This document shows positions 17,070 through 26,223 of a stretch of 64,000 bases of DNA, in pieces (position 1 is the first letter of the stretch; the number at the start of each line of letters is the position of its first letter). The stretch is taken from the NCBI GenBank assembly GCA_964636225.1, contig CAZWQM010000008.1, positions 10,675 to 74,674 on the forward strand, written 5' to 3'. This DNA comes from UBA1858 sp964636225. GTDB lineage: Bacteria > Pseudomonadota > Gammaproteobacteria > UBA4575. Position numbers and translations under genes: made by a program. A model generated the notes under the pieces. It was not told where the DNA came from. It saw nothing but the letters and a program-made list of their open reading frames with translations, and searched no databases.

Positions 17070-18947
17070 CTACCTTTTTATCCTATGCACAGGTCGATCA
17101 ATTGAGTCCAGGTAAGTATACCCAAACAGGGCATTATTAATCTCCTTAATCATACCGTCAGTCAGTTCACTACCCGGGTCTATCAGCCTGAAACGTTGCT
17201 TACAGCGGCGTATAATTTGCTGTCCATCAAGATGAATATTATTAAGCATTTCGTTAACGCAATCCCCTATTTCGATTTCCGTAAATTGTAGCTGGCCAGC
17301 ATCATTTTTTTCTACATTAAGTGCATGGGTATCACCAAATAAATTGTGCATATCACCCAGCACTTCCTGATATGCGCCTATCAGGAATATTCCCAGCAGA
17401 TACGGCTCATGCTGTTTATCAATCTCATGCAGTAGCAAACAGTCTTTTATCTCTCCGTCCACAGCATAGTGAGATATTTGTCCGTCCGAATCACAGGTCA
17501 AATCATGCAGCCGGGTTTTTTTCACTGGCTCCTCATTCAGCCTTGCCAGCGGTACTATGGGAAATAACTGATTTAGTCCCCATACATCCGGCAAGGATTG
17601 GAATATCGAAAAATTGCAATAATATTTATCAGCACCGACCGACGTTTCAGACTGCTCATGGCAATACCTGAGGATTGCTTCTGCCTTGGCACGTTGATGC
17701 AAACTGACCTCACCCGCAAGGAACTGGTTAGCCAGCAAGATTTCAAATTCTTCCAGTTGCTTTGGATTAATTTTATTATTGCTATTTACTCCCTTAAGCA
17801 ATGTTTCGGCTAATTTATTTAATGCAGAGTTGCCAAGTTGAATCTGCTCTCGCTGTTGACTGTAGTAATGATGCTCTTCAACTTCCAGCACGTTGGTGAC
17901 GAGTACGGCATGATGCGCTGTCAATGCGCGTCCGTTTTCAGTTACCAAAACCGGGATCGGTATTTCTTCAGTCTGGCAGAATTGATTAACGGTCTCGACC
18001 ACCACATCGGCATAATCACGCATCGAATACGCCTTGGAAAAGTAACTAGTATCATGTGTCGATGCGTAGTCCACTGCCAGGCCTCCACCCATATCCAGAT
18101 AATACAGATTAAAATCCTGCCGCCAGATATATTCATATAGGCGCAAAGCTTCTTTTAATCCGTTACGAAAATCTTCCAGGCTTGATAACTGTGAACCCAT
18201 ATGGAAGTGCACCAGCTGCAACCAGTGTTTACACTCCCAACTTGAAAGCTTGTCGAGACATTGCTGGATATCCCGAGAGTCGAGGCCGAATTTTGCATCA
18301 CGCCCTCCAGAATTTTGCCAGTTACCACTGGCAATACTGTACATGCGTATACGCATACCCAGCTTTGGCACAACACCCAAAGCCAGGCTCTCTTCTTTAA
18401 TCACATCCAGCTCTGACAAATTTTCAATAACCAGCGTGACATCGATCCCCATCTGCTGGGCATACAACGCAATACGAATATACGCCCGATCCTTGTAACC
18501 ATTGCATATCAATTTGGCATTTTTTAAATTCAGCAATCCCAGTGCCACCAGTAATTCGGTTTTACTACCCACTTCCAGACCAATCTCTTCTACTGGACTG
18601 GATAATATTGTTTCTATCACCGCGCGCTGTTGATTGACCTTAATCGGGTAATAGGGAATATGACGAATTTGACAACCCTGATGATTTGCAGCCATACGAA
18701 ATGCATCGTCCAACTCCTGCACGCGTGCCCGGAGAATTTGCGGTAGTCTGATCAATACTGGAAAAGACAATCCGCGCATACGGATCTCTTCACATACTTC
18801 CATCAGATCGATGTGCATTGCTTTATCCGGCATCGCCAGCATATGACCTTGCTCATTTACACTAAAATACCCTTCACCCCAAAGCGGAATATTGTAGAAT
18901 TCCTGCGCGCGCTTTAACGACCAGGTTTGTTGTTCAGTTTTTGCCAT
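17070..18947 (-). CDS. speA: Biosynthetic arginine decarboxylase
   Basis: The 625-residue enzyme converts arginine to agmatine, the first step of one route to putrescine and spermidine. It is a PLP enzyme of the alanine racemase-like fold: the Schiff-base lysine is K103 in YYPIKVNQ, and substrate/PLP motifs include QLVHFHMGSQ, YLDMGGGLAVDY and VTENGRALTAHH. Length fits the SpeA family (about 630-660). It is divergent from speE across 45 bases, giving a polyamine gene pair, and the two unknown genes behind it on the same strand look co-transcribed. Confidence 0.95.
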   Translation of the reverse strand: MAKTEQQTWSLKRAQEFYNIPLWGEGYFSVNEQGHMLAMPDKAMHIDLMEVCEEIRMRGLSFPVLIRLPQILRARVQELDDAFRMAANHQGCQIRHIPYYPIKVNQQRAVIETILSSPVEEIGLEVGSKTELLVALGLLNLKNAKLICNGYKDRAYIRIALYAQQMGIDVTLVIENLSELDVIKEESLALGVVPKLGMRIRMYSIASGNWQNSGGRDAKFGLDSRDIQQCLDKLSSWECKHWLQLVHFHMGSQLSSLEDFRNGLKEALRLYEYIWRQDFNLYYLDMGGGLAVDYASTHDTSYFSKAYSMRDYADVVVETVNQFCQTEEIPIPVLVTENGRALTAHHAVLVTNVLEVEEHHYYSQQREQIQLGNSALNKLAETLLKGVNSNNKINPKQLEEFEILLANQFLAGEVSLHQRAKAEAILRYCHEQSETSVGADKYYCNFSIFQSLPDVWGLNQLFPIVPLARLNEEPVKKTRLHDLTCDSDGQISHYAVDGEIKDCLLLHEIDKQHEPYLLGIFLIGAYQEVLGDMHNLFGDTHALNVEKNDAGQLQFTEIEIGDCVNEMLNNIHLDGQQIIRRCKQRFRLIDPGSELTDGMIKEINNALFGYTYLDSIDRPVHRIKR

Positions 18948-18992
18948 AGGTTATTAAGCAGTTTTTCAAATTAACTTTTATGATGATTACTT

Positions 18993-19844
18993 ATGAATTT
19001 AAATGATACAAATTCCAGTTGGTTTACCGAGGTGGCTGAAAATATTGGCTGTGCTTTTTCACTCGTCACATCGAGCTTACTCCATCAGGAAAAATCAGCT
19101 TATCAGAACATTGAAATATACGAGACCAAAAAGTTTGGCAATTTAATGGTTCTCGACGGTTTCATAATGCTCTCAAGCCGCGATAACTTCCTTTATCACG
19201 AAATGATGAGCCACCCTGCACTATACAGCCATGCCCATCCAAAGCATGTGGCAATTGTCGGCGGAGGAGATTGTGGCACACTTCAGCAGGTAGCTCAGCA
19301 CTCGTGTGTTGAAAAAATTACCCAAATTGAGATTGATGAACGGGTTACCCGCCTTGCCGAGCAATATTTCCCTGAATTATGTACATCAAATAATGACTCT
19401 CGTGCTCATTTTGAGTTTACCGATGCGATTGAATGGATGCGTAATGCACCTGCCAATAGCGTGGATCTTATCATTGTAGACAGCACAGACCCTATAGGTC
19501 CCGCTGAAGGGTTATTTCAAAAACAATTCTACCAGCACTGCCATAATGCACTCACCGACAATGGCCTGTTGATTCAGCAAAGTGAATCACCTCTTGTGCA
19601 TTCGGAATCAATTATTCGACCTATGCATAAGGAGATGAAAGCGGGCGGCTTTAAACAAACAAAAACCCTGTTCTTCCCTCAACCGGTCTACCCTACGGGT
19701 TGGTGGTCTGCCACTATGGCAGGTAAAAATGATATTCAATTAATAAGAGATCGCGACGCTCGCGAACCCGAATTTAAAACCAAATACTATAATTACGATA
19801 TTCATTTATCCGCATTTGCAATGCCTTCCTTTTTGCAATTATAA
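18993..19844 (+). CDS. speE: Spermidine synthase
   Basis: The 283-residue protein transfers aminopropyl from decarboxylated SAM to putrescine. The nucleotide-binding VGGGDCGTLQQV motif, the acidic EIDERV motif, and the catalytic/substrate loop DSTDPIGPAEGLF are all present, along with Tyr/Gln residues (IQQSESPL). Length is standard. It is divergent from speA, so the two may share control. No speD is visible in the window; the SAM decarboxylase must be elsewhere. Confidence 0.95.
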   Translation: MNLNDTNSSWFTEVAENIGCAFSLVTSSLLHQEKSAYQNIEIYETKKFGNLMVLDGFIMLSSRDNFLYHEMMSHPALYSHAHPKHVAIVGGGDCGTLQQVAQHSCVEKITQIEIDERVTRLAEQYFPELCTSNNDSRAHFEFTDAIEWMRNAPANSVDLIIVDSTDPIGPAEGLFQKQFYQHCHNALTDNGLLIQQSESPLVHSESIIRPMHKEMKAGGFKQTKTLFFPQPVYPTGWWSATMAGKNDIQLIRDRDAREPEFKTKYYNYDIHLSAFAMPSFLQL

Positions 19845-19876
19845 AAAAAAGCGCCCCTTACTTTCGTAAGAGGCGC
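19843..19876 (-). terminator. Rho-independent terminator of amtB
   Basis: A 12-bp stem with one mismatch (AGCGCCCCTTAC against GTAAGAGGCGCT) and a TTTC loop lies 34 bases after the amtB stop. Read on the minus strand the stem is followed by eight T, the classic terminator layout. It also overlaps the stop region of speE and may act on both messages. Confidence 0.85.
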
Positions 19877-19910
19877 TAAGGTTGGCACACTTAAATACCA
19901 GGAGTAATGA

Positions 19911-21158
19911 CTACTTGTTAACAAATTCCGGATAAGCCTCCATACCACACTCGGAGATATCGACACCTTCCAGCTCTTCTTCCTCGCTGACGCGAATTCC
20001 AAACACCATCTTGATGATTAACCATGTGATCATTGCCACGACGAATGTCCAGATAAAGATCACAACAGCACCGTATAGCTGCGCGCCGATGGTGGCATCT
20101 GGATTGGAAAATACTACTGCGATGAGTCCCCAAAGACCCGCAACACCGTGTACAGATATCGCACCAACCGGATCATCCAGCTTAAACTTGTCCAAAGTAA
20201 TAATGCTAAATACTACGATTATTCCGCCAATCGCACCAATAATGGTTGCCAGCAGCGGTGTAGGTGTTAATGGTTCAGCAGTAATTGAAACAAGCCCTGC
20301 CAGTGCTCCGTTAAGCGTCATGGAAAGGTCAGCCTTGCCAAACATCAATTTTGCAGTCAGTAATGCAGCAACTACACCACCGGCAGCGGCAGCGTTTGTA
20401 TTTACGAAGACCAGAGCAACCGCATTAGCTTCAGCTACGTTTGATACAATCAGCTCAGAACCACCGTTGAATCCAAACCATCCCAGCCAAAGAATAAAAG
20501 TCCCCAAAGTAGCCAAAGGCATATTCGCACCCGGTAGTGCAATCGCTTTACCGTCAGCGGTGTAACGTCCCTTACGAGCGCCTAGTAAAATAACACCAGC
20601 AAGTGCTGCAGTTGCACCACACAAGTGAACTACACCAGATCCTGCAAAATCAAGGAAACCGCCTGCATCAAGGAATCCGCCACCCCACTTCCAGAAGCCT
20701 TGTACTGGGTAGATAAATCCACACATGACGATTGCAAATAACAGGAATGACCACAACTTCATACGTTCGGCCACCGCGCCTGAAACAATTGACATTGCGG
20801 TCGCTACGAATACTACCTGGAAGAAGAAGTCAGACAGTACGGAGTAATAAGTATCGCCACCACTGGCAATCACGTCTGCGGCTGAGTTATCGGTACTTCC
20901 CAGAATATTAAAACCAAATGGCCACCAGGTGCTATCGGTTCCACTGTACATAATGTTATACCCCATCAGCATGTACATAATGCTTGCGATAGCATATAAA
21001 GCGATGTTTTTCGTTAAAATTTCGACGGTACTTTTTGATCGTACCAGTCCTGCTTCAAGCATGGCAAAGCCAGCTGCCATCCACATTACAAATGCGCCCA
21101 TCACCAGAAAGTAAAACGTATCCAGTGCGTAAGCTAATTCTATTACTTGATTTTCCAC
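19911..21158 (-). CDS. amtB: Ammonium transporter
   Basis: The 415-residue inner-membrane channel has about 11 transmembrane segments, starting with YFLVMGAFVMWMAAGFAML. The pore histidines are visible in GVVHLCGA and in ISVHGVAGLWG, and the family motif region FNGGSELIVSN is present. Start is GTG at 21158 behind a strong AGGAGGG site. The gene follows glnK by 31 bases, the classic pair in which GlnK plugs AmtB under nitrogen sufficiency. It ends at a strong terminator. Confidence 0.96.
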   Translation of the reverse strand: MENQVIELAYALDTFYFLVMGAFVMWMAAGFAMLEAGLVRSKSTVEILTKNIALYAIASIMYMLMGYNIMYSGTDSTWWPFGFNILGSTDNSAADVIASGGDTYYSVLSDFFFQVVFVATAMSIVSGAVAERMKLWSFLLFAIVMCGFIYPVQGFWKWGGGFLDAGGFLDFAGSGVVHLCGATAALAGVILLGARKGRYTADGKAIALPGANMPLATLGTFILWLGWFGFNGGSELIVSNVAEANAVALVFVNTNAAAAGGVVAALLTAKLMFGKADLSMTLNGALAGLVSITAEPLTPTPLLATIIGAIGGIIVVFSIITLDKFKLDDPVGAISVHGVAGLWGLIAVVFSNPDATIGAQLYGAVVIFIWTFVVAMITWLIIKMVFGIRVSEEEELEGVDISECGMEAYPEFVNK

Positions 21159-21189
21159 AATTCCCTCCTAATTCAATAGGGTGTTATTT

Positions 21190-21528
21190 TTATAGAGCTG
21201 CAGCTCCGGACTCGCCTGTTCGAATACGAACAACTTCCGCTAGCTCAGATACAAAGATTTTGCCATCACCAATCTTCCCAGTGTTTGCAGCTTTAGTAAT
21301 TGCGTCCAATACAGACTGAAGCAGACCATCATCAATCGCAATTTCCAATTTAATTTTTGGCAAAAAATCGACGACGTATTCCGCGCCTCTATAAAGTTCT
21401 GTATGACCTTTTTGTCTACCGAAACCCTTAACTTCTGTTACGGTAATACCTTTTACACCAATTTCAGATAACGCTTCTCTTACGTCATCTAACTTGAATG
21501 GTTTAATTATTGCTGTAATCAGCTTCAT
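21190..21528 (-). CDS. glnK: P-II family nitrogen regulatory protein
   Basis: The 112-residue protein carries the P-II T-loop with uridylylation site Y51 (ELYRGAEY) and the C-loop signature TGKIGDGKIFV, plus the B-loop region KGFGRQKGH. P-II trimers sense 2-oxoglutarate, ATP/ADP and, through uridylylation, glutamine. Linkage to amtB identifies it as the GlnK paralogue. GGGAG 7 bases before the ATG is its ribosome site. I see no separate sigma-54 promoter in the 183 bases upstream, so expression may come from the promoter before the porin gene. Confidence 0.95.
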   Translation of the reverse strand: MKLITAIIKPFKLDDVREALSEIGVKGITVTEVKGFGRQKGHTELYRGAEYVVDFLPKIKLEIAIDDGLLQSVLDAITKAANTGKIGDGKIFVSELAEVVRIRTGESGAAAL

Positions 21529-21711
21529 TGGTTTTCTCCCACTTGTTTTCTATTGTTTAGAGAGTCGGTCTCTGTCTCTTTATCTCTCAAAGTTGTAGGG
21601 CTTGAAATTTTTAAACCAATAAAAATCTGCGTTCTTTTGGAATGCTTCCCCGCATATGCTTGAGGTATGTTACTCACACCCCAAGCATGTTTGCTTTGAG
21701 AAAATAACTAT

Positions 21712-22413
21712 TTAGATAACGTCAAATCCCCAGCTTATAGATACATAAGCTTCTGTTTCTTCGTCGTCACCATCAACACTACCGTCATTAAGATCCATGG
21801 TGTGAACAATTGCACCAGTAACTTCAAATCCTCCCAGTTCCATGGTGTAACCAAGTTCAAGATAGTTACCCAGCGCATCATCTGCATCGTCACCGAAGTC
21901 ACCGTAAGTCAGATAAGCACCGTTATAGCCGATGGTGGCTGCGATGAAATCGTATTCATCGCCTTCAATGTTTCCATCTTTATCAAGGAAGACACTATTG
22001 TACTCACCAGTGCTGTATTCAAGATCCAGGCTAACATCACCAAAAGTACCACCTGCATATAAATTCACTTCATTATATTCAGAGTCAAAATTATCAGAGT
22101 ACTGGTAAGAGGTATAACCCGCACCAAGATAAAAGCCACTTTCAAATTCATAGATGTAACCGCCGTAAAGGTCATACTCAATACCTTCACCAACATCCGC
22201 CAACCAGGTCCCTGCATAGAAACCCATATACTCAAAATCTATACCACCATTACCTACGCCTGAGTCCTGTAAAATTCCGCGGAAGATATAGTCCGACAAA
22301 ATGCCCGCATTGCCAGTCACGATTGCGTCATCTGCCATAGTTGTCATCGGCGCAACCATTAATGACGAAGCAATTGCCGCGCTCCCTACTAAGCTAGTAA
22401 ATTTTTTATTCAT
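21712..22413 (-). CDS. TorF family putative porin
   Basis: The 233-residue protein has a signal peptide (about 1-27, ending MTTMADD) and then alternating aromatic beta-strands ending in an outer-membrane-type C-terminus (YVSISWGFDVI). The beginning of the mature part, GNAGILSDYIFRGI, is the mark of the Gcw_chp/TorF family. It is acid-rich, with strands rich in Tyr and Gly. Members are often found beside glnK-amtB, which suggests a role in uptake of nitrogen compounds across the outer membrane; that is inference. A sigma-54 promoter lies just upstream. Confidence 0.85.
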   Translation of the reverse strand: MNKKFTSLVGSAAIASSLMVAPMTTMADDAIVTGNAGILSDYIFRGILQDSGVGNGGIDFEYMGFYAGTWLADVGEGIEYDLYGGYIYEFESGFYLGAGYTSYQYSDNFDSEYNEVNLYAGGTFGDVSLDLEYSTGEYNSVFLDKDGNIEGDEYDFIAATIGYNGAYLTYGDFGDDADDALGNYLELGYTMELGGFEVTGAIVHTMDLNDGSVDGDDEETEAYVSISWGFDVI

Positions 22414-22464
22414 TTATCATTTCTCCGTTGAAAATTATTTCTGTAAATTTACCTGTGAGTGACT

Positions 22465-22480
22465 AGCACAACCCATGCCA
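22465..22480 (-). promoter_or_regulatory. Sigma-54 (-24/-12) promoter for porin-glnK-amtB
   Basis: On the minus strand TGGCATGGGTTGTGCT matches the consensus TGGCACG-N4-TTGCT with GG and GC exactly 12 bases apart (two mismatches elsewhere). Transcription would begin near 22455, about 40 bases before the porin ATG. Sigma-54 control by NtrC is typical of glnK-amtB units, so the whole set is likely induced by nitrogen limitation. Confidence 0.7.
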
Positions 22481-22653
22481 TTATTAATTTAACTTTAAAA
22501 ACAATAAGTTATAATAAATCGTCAAAATCTCGCACTGATTTGAACAATGATATGAGTTAATTTGGTGCAAATATGCACTCAAAAGGGGAGCTAGTTGGGT
22601 CGGTTATTCATAACCGTCTGGACATTAAAGGCATTTTTTACTAACGTGCCATC

Positions 22654-22896
22654 ATGAAAGTAGATTCACAACACATAGACAACACTATCGCCAAAATTAA
22701 ACAGCTGCTTCCAGATGACGTAGCTGAATTAAAGAATGCCGGTGAGCAGAAACTTAAATTAATACTGGAAAGCATGTTACGTAACATGGATATGGTCTCT
22801 AGAGAAGAATTTGATGTCCAAACAGAAGTTCTTCAGCGCACAAGACAACGTCTGGAACAACTGGAGCAACGTCTGGCTCTACTCGAAAAGCCCTAA
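22654..22896 (+). CDS. ubiK: UbiK accessory factor of ubiquinone synthesis
   Basis: The 80-residue protein matches the UbiK (YqiC, BMFP) family: an amphipathic N-terminal helix (IAKIKQLLPDDVAELKN) and a C-terminal coiled coil (VLQRTRQRLEQLEQRLALLEK) that forms trimers. UbiK binds UbiJ and assists the aerobic ubiquinone complex; ubiJ, ubiB and ubiE are also in this window. The gene lies between the porin gene and comM, an order conserved in other gammaproteobacteria. Confidence 0.92.
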   Translation: MKVDSQHIDNTIAKIKQLLPDDVAELKNAGEQKLKLILESMLRNMDMVSREEFDVQTEVLQRTRQRLEQLEQRLALLEKP

Positions 22897-22969
22897 TCCC
22901 CGTATATTCCCGCCATAAGTCATTACGTTCAGGTCTTCAGCATTTTGATGGCCAACAGGTTGAGGGAAT

Positions 22970-24483
22970 ATGTCTATCGCGACCATCTACAGTCGTGGAC
23001 AAATGGGAATGGCCGCACCTCTGGTGTCGGTAGAAGTACATTTGTCGAACGGCCTGCCTAGTTTTTCCATAGTCGGCCTGCCCGATACTGCTGTGAGAGA
23101 AAGTAAAGACGGAGTCCGAGCAGCACTGATAAATTCCAATTTTGAATCCCCGGCACGGCGTATTACGGTTAACCTTGCTCCAGCAGAGTTACCCAAGCAG
23201 GGAGGGCGAGTTGATTTACCTATTGCCCTTGGCTTACTGGTCGCTTCAGGGCAACTAAATGAATCTACCGTAGTCGGTTATGAGTTTTTGGGAGAACTCG
23301 GCCTCAGTGGAGAATTGCGTAAAACCGTAGGTATCTTACCTGCGGCTTATTCCTGCCAGAAAGCCGGCAATAAGCTGATTACTTCAAAAGAAAATCATGA
23401 AGAACTTATTCCTATTATGCATACCCACTACTTTTGTGCGTGCCACCTTCTGGATGTATGCGCACATCTAAATAATATTAAAAAGCTGATCACTGAACCG
23501 GTTAACATCACTCTACAAGCAGCACCAACTCAACTTTCCTTTAATGATGTATGCGGTCAACAGCAAGCCAAACGGGCCTTATGCATCGCGGCTGCCGGAC
23601 AACATCATGTACTAATGATCGGATCGCCGGGTTCGGGTAAATCCATGCTGGCCAATCGCTTTCCATCATTGCTGCCACCATTGAACGAGGATGAAATGTT
23701 CGAAACCTGTAGCATATATTCCATCGCCAATGTTCAGGGTCAAAAGCGGCAACCGCAAAACCGCCCCTTTCGTTCACCACATCACACAGTTTCTGCAGTC
23801 GGTCTGGCAGGAGGTGGCTCTAACCCAAAACCGGGTGAGATCTCCCTGGCACATAATGGCGTATTGTTTTTAGATGAGTTTACCGAGTTTGATCGCCGCA
23901 CTCTGGAAATACTGCGAGAACCCCTCGAAACGGGCATCATCTCCATTTCAAGAGCTGCAGCCCAGGTAGAGTTCCGGCCAGATTCCAGCTGATTGCAGCG
24001 ATGAATCCTTGTCCCAACGGTTGCGATATTAATGAATACGGTCAATGCGAATGTACAAGTGAACAACTAAAACGTTATCGCAGCAAGATTTCATCTCCAC
24101 TTCTTGACCGCATTGATATTCAAGTCAGCGTGCCAAAGTTACCCACCGAAACATTACTGGACACATCTCGCCCGATTCAGGATGAAATGCCGCAAATACA
24201 GTTAAAAATAAATGATGCCAGAGAATTTCAAATGAAGCGGCAGGGAACACCAAATGCACTTTTGGAGAGTACGCAGATGAGAGAGATATGTCGGTTTCCG
24301 ATGAACAGCCAACCGACCATTCTGGAAAAATTAAAAAAGTTAAATATCAGTGCACACGCTTTTCACAGAATTCTAAAAATAGCTCGCACGATTGCAGATC
24401 TGGAACAGGCGGATGACATTGCTTTACCCCATATTCTGGAAGCAATGTCATACCGTCAATTTGATCGCTTACTAAAAAATTAA
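22970..24483 (+). pseudogene. comM: ComM/YifB Mg-chelatase-like AAA ATPase, frameshifted
   Basis: The N-terminal frame (22970-23992) carries the YifB/ComM start (ATIYSRGQMGMAAPLVSVEV), the Walker A GSPGSGKSM near residues 218-226 and FRSPHHT. It ends abruptly at VEFRPDSS. A second frame (to 24483) starts MNPCPNG and holds the zinc-like CNGCD/CEC region and the C-terminal domain with SPLLDRIDI. In the family the junction reads VEFPARFQLIAAMNPCP, which is restored by adding one C to the CC at 23974-23975. The joined protein would be about 505 residues, the usual length. ComM is a hexameric branch-migration helicase for natural transformation. True inactivation and a sequencing error are both possible; the error is more likely given similar cases here. 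Confidence 0.9.
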
Positions 24484-24501
24484 CTTAGATATCAAATTAG
24501 A

Positions 24502-24978
24502 TTACTTGATCATGTAGTCGACGGCCGCTTTGATCGCGTCGTCTGACATATCGGCTCGACCACCTTTAGCGGGCATCGCATTTAAGCCTTTAAGCGCGCT
24601 TGTATAAAGCGTGTCCTTGCCTTTCGCTAAGCGTGGCTCCCAAGCGGCAGCATCGCCCAATTTAGGCGCATTAAGTACACCGGTTGTATGGCACGAAGCA
24701 CATACCTGTTGAAATACCTGCTCACCACTTAACTCCGCAGATACCATTTGTGCCGGGGCTGAAGTAGTTGCAGAAACACCGGCTTCAGCGGGTACACTTC
24801 CCACATACACTTCACCGACGGGCTTGATTCGCTCCGCCACTGCTTTTTGGACACGCACATCCGATTCCATTGCGTCACTGTTATATAGAATATTCGCGAG
24901 CACAAGAATGGTGATGGTAAATCCTACCAGGCCGACTAACAGGGCCATAAACATCGTTGTAAATTGTCTGTCTTCCAA
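24502..24978 (-). CDS. Membrane-anchored cytochrome c5-type protein
   Basis: The 158-residue protein has an uncleaved N-terminal membrane helix at about 10-32 (MALLVGLVGFTITILVLANIL), an Ala-rich linker, and one class I heme c domain with CASCH at 93-97 and likely axial Met at 135 (NAMPAKGG). It should carry electrons on the periplasmic face toward a terminal oxidase. A second cytochrome (c4) is encoded nearby. It is convergent with comM. Confidence 0.88.
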   Translation of the reverse strand: MEDRQFTTMFMALLVGLVGFTITILVLANILYNSDAMESDVRVQKAVAERIKPVGEVYVGSVPAEAGVSATTSAPAQMVSAELSGEQVFQQVCASCHTTGVLNAPKLGDAAAWEPRLAKGKDTLYTSALKGLNAMPAKGGRADMSDDAIKAAVDYMIK

Positions 24979-25015
24979 GGTAACTCCTGATCAAAAAACT
25001 TGCCTGAAAATTTAA

Positions 25016-25477
25016 GCCCGCGATTATAGATCATAAACGCCTTCACCTGCACCTACTATCTATTCTCTTACAGCGTTATAGCATCGGTATAAAGAGACAT
25101 ATCACTTCACGAAACCGGTGAAATTAGACTGGATTTCACCTCAGAAAGACCTTGCCAGCATTAACAGTTGTCAATTTTACGCCGCCTGTCAAATGCGATG
25201 CTACTCTTAATCATGCTACCTGTGTATGTGAATGACCATCCAAGTATGCTTGGTTTTATTCAGGGATGATCAAATACTTATGCGGGCAGATTTACACAAA
25301 AAAGCCAAATATATCTACTTCAAGATTGTCAACGCCACGTCTGAGGGAGAACTCACAGAACCAGTCTCAGGCCATGACGCACATTCTTCGGACAGATATG
25401 CATTCAGCTCACTTTCTCAACCCCCAAGCAAGCGCAAACGCTCTCGCTAGACTAGGTTAGAATTATTTTGCGGCACG
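25016..25477. other. Gene-free interval
   Basis: Between the upstream end of the cytochrome c5 gene and the dsbA stop there are about 460 bases without a convincing gene. Two short overlapping plus-strand reading frames (25232-25450 and 25266-25460) have no family resemblance, no ribosome site and low-complexity ends, so I do not call them. No clear hairpin terminator or promoter stands out. Confidence 0.5.
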
Positions 25478-26107
25478 CTATTGGGTTAATTGATTTATTA
25501 TAGTAATCAATTGAGAGTATCCGCCGGCTTCTGAAGCAGAAGTTTTGTATTTACCATCAATAATTATGGAAGGGACACCCGTCACCTGATACTGACGAAT
25601 CAGCTGTTTTACGCGACTGATCTTTGTTTCCACGGCAAAGGAGGCGAAATTCTCTCTGAACTTGGCCTCGTCAATATCATGCGCGGCCAGGTATCTGGCA
25701 ATGGAATCAAGATCATGCAAATTACGACCTTGCTCGTTTATGCCGTTAAATAGCAGGTCGTGAGCCTTGTCTAATTCACCCATAATTTCCAGTGCATAGT
25801 AGGCACGCGCATGCTGCTCCCAACGCGCACTAAAAATTGCCGGAACACGGATAAAGTCAACGTCTTCAGGCTTCTCCTTTTTCCACTGTTTGATGTAGGG
25901 TTCAAAATCAAAACAGTGTGAACAGCCGTACCAGAATAACTCGACAACTTCATGACGGGTGCCGTCTTCGGTCAGTCTTGGCACTGCCGGGTCCAGCACT
26001 ATGTAACCCAGCCCACTCTGAGGCTGACCATGGCTATCTGCCGCCATGCTAAATGGATGAACCAATAATAAGATGAAAAATGCGGTAATCTTTAAAAATT
26101 TATCCAT
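25478..26107 (-). CDS. dsbA: Thiol:disulfide interchange protein DsbA
   Basis: The 209-residue periplasmic oxidase has a signal peptide (ending FSMAA) and a thioredoxin-fold active site CSHC at residues 62-65 inside ELFWYGCSHCFDFEPY, with the cis-proline loop GVPSI later. The usual dipeptide is PH; here it is SH, a variant that tunes the redox potential. It makes disulfides in secreted proteins. Its position next to cytochrome c4 and engB matches Pseudomonas. Confidence 0.93.
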   Translation of the reverse strand: MDKFLKITAFFILLLVHPFSMAADSHGQPQSGLGYIVLDPAVPRLTEDGTRHEVVELFWYGCSHCFDFEPYIKQWKKEKPEDVDFIRVPAIFSARWEQHARAYYALEIMGELDKAHDLLFNGINEQGRNLHDLDSIARYLAAHDIDEAKFRENFASFAVETKISRVKQLIRQYQVTGVPSIIIDGKYKTSASEAGGYSQLITIINQLTQ

Positions 26108-26223
26108 TATTTCCTATCCTGTTTATCCCTATGGTTTCGATCGCTAATTGTTCAACAGGCTGCCAATATGGTGCAACCTGTTGTTATTTGGAGCCCATGT
26201 AAAATGGATAGTTCCGCTATTAT

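Noticed and set aside
20011..20565. 184-residue plus-strand reading frame over amtB
   Set aside because: It is the antisense of a strongly conserved ammonium transporter; the residue mix (Thr/Ala/Ile/Pro repeats) reflects reverse-complement membrane codons and no start site is seen.
21658..21686. GCTTGAGGT / ACCCCAAGC hairpin between porin and glnK as a terminator
   Set aside because: One mismatch in the stem and no T-run on either strand; read-through from porin to glnK is also expected.
22564..22580. GGTGCA and TGCACT repeat before the porin gene as an NtrC site
   Set aside because: The half-sites face the wrong way (GTGC then GCAC) compared with GCAC-N7-GTGC, so I do not call it despite the sigma-54 promoter nearby.
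25232..25460. Two short reading frames in the gap after cytochrome c5
   Set aside because: They overlap each other in different frames, lack a ribosome site and resemble nothing known.
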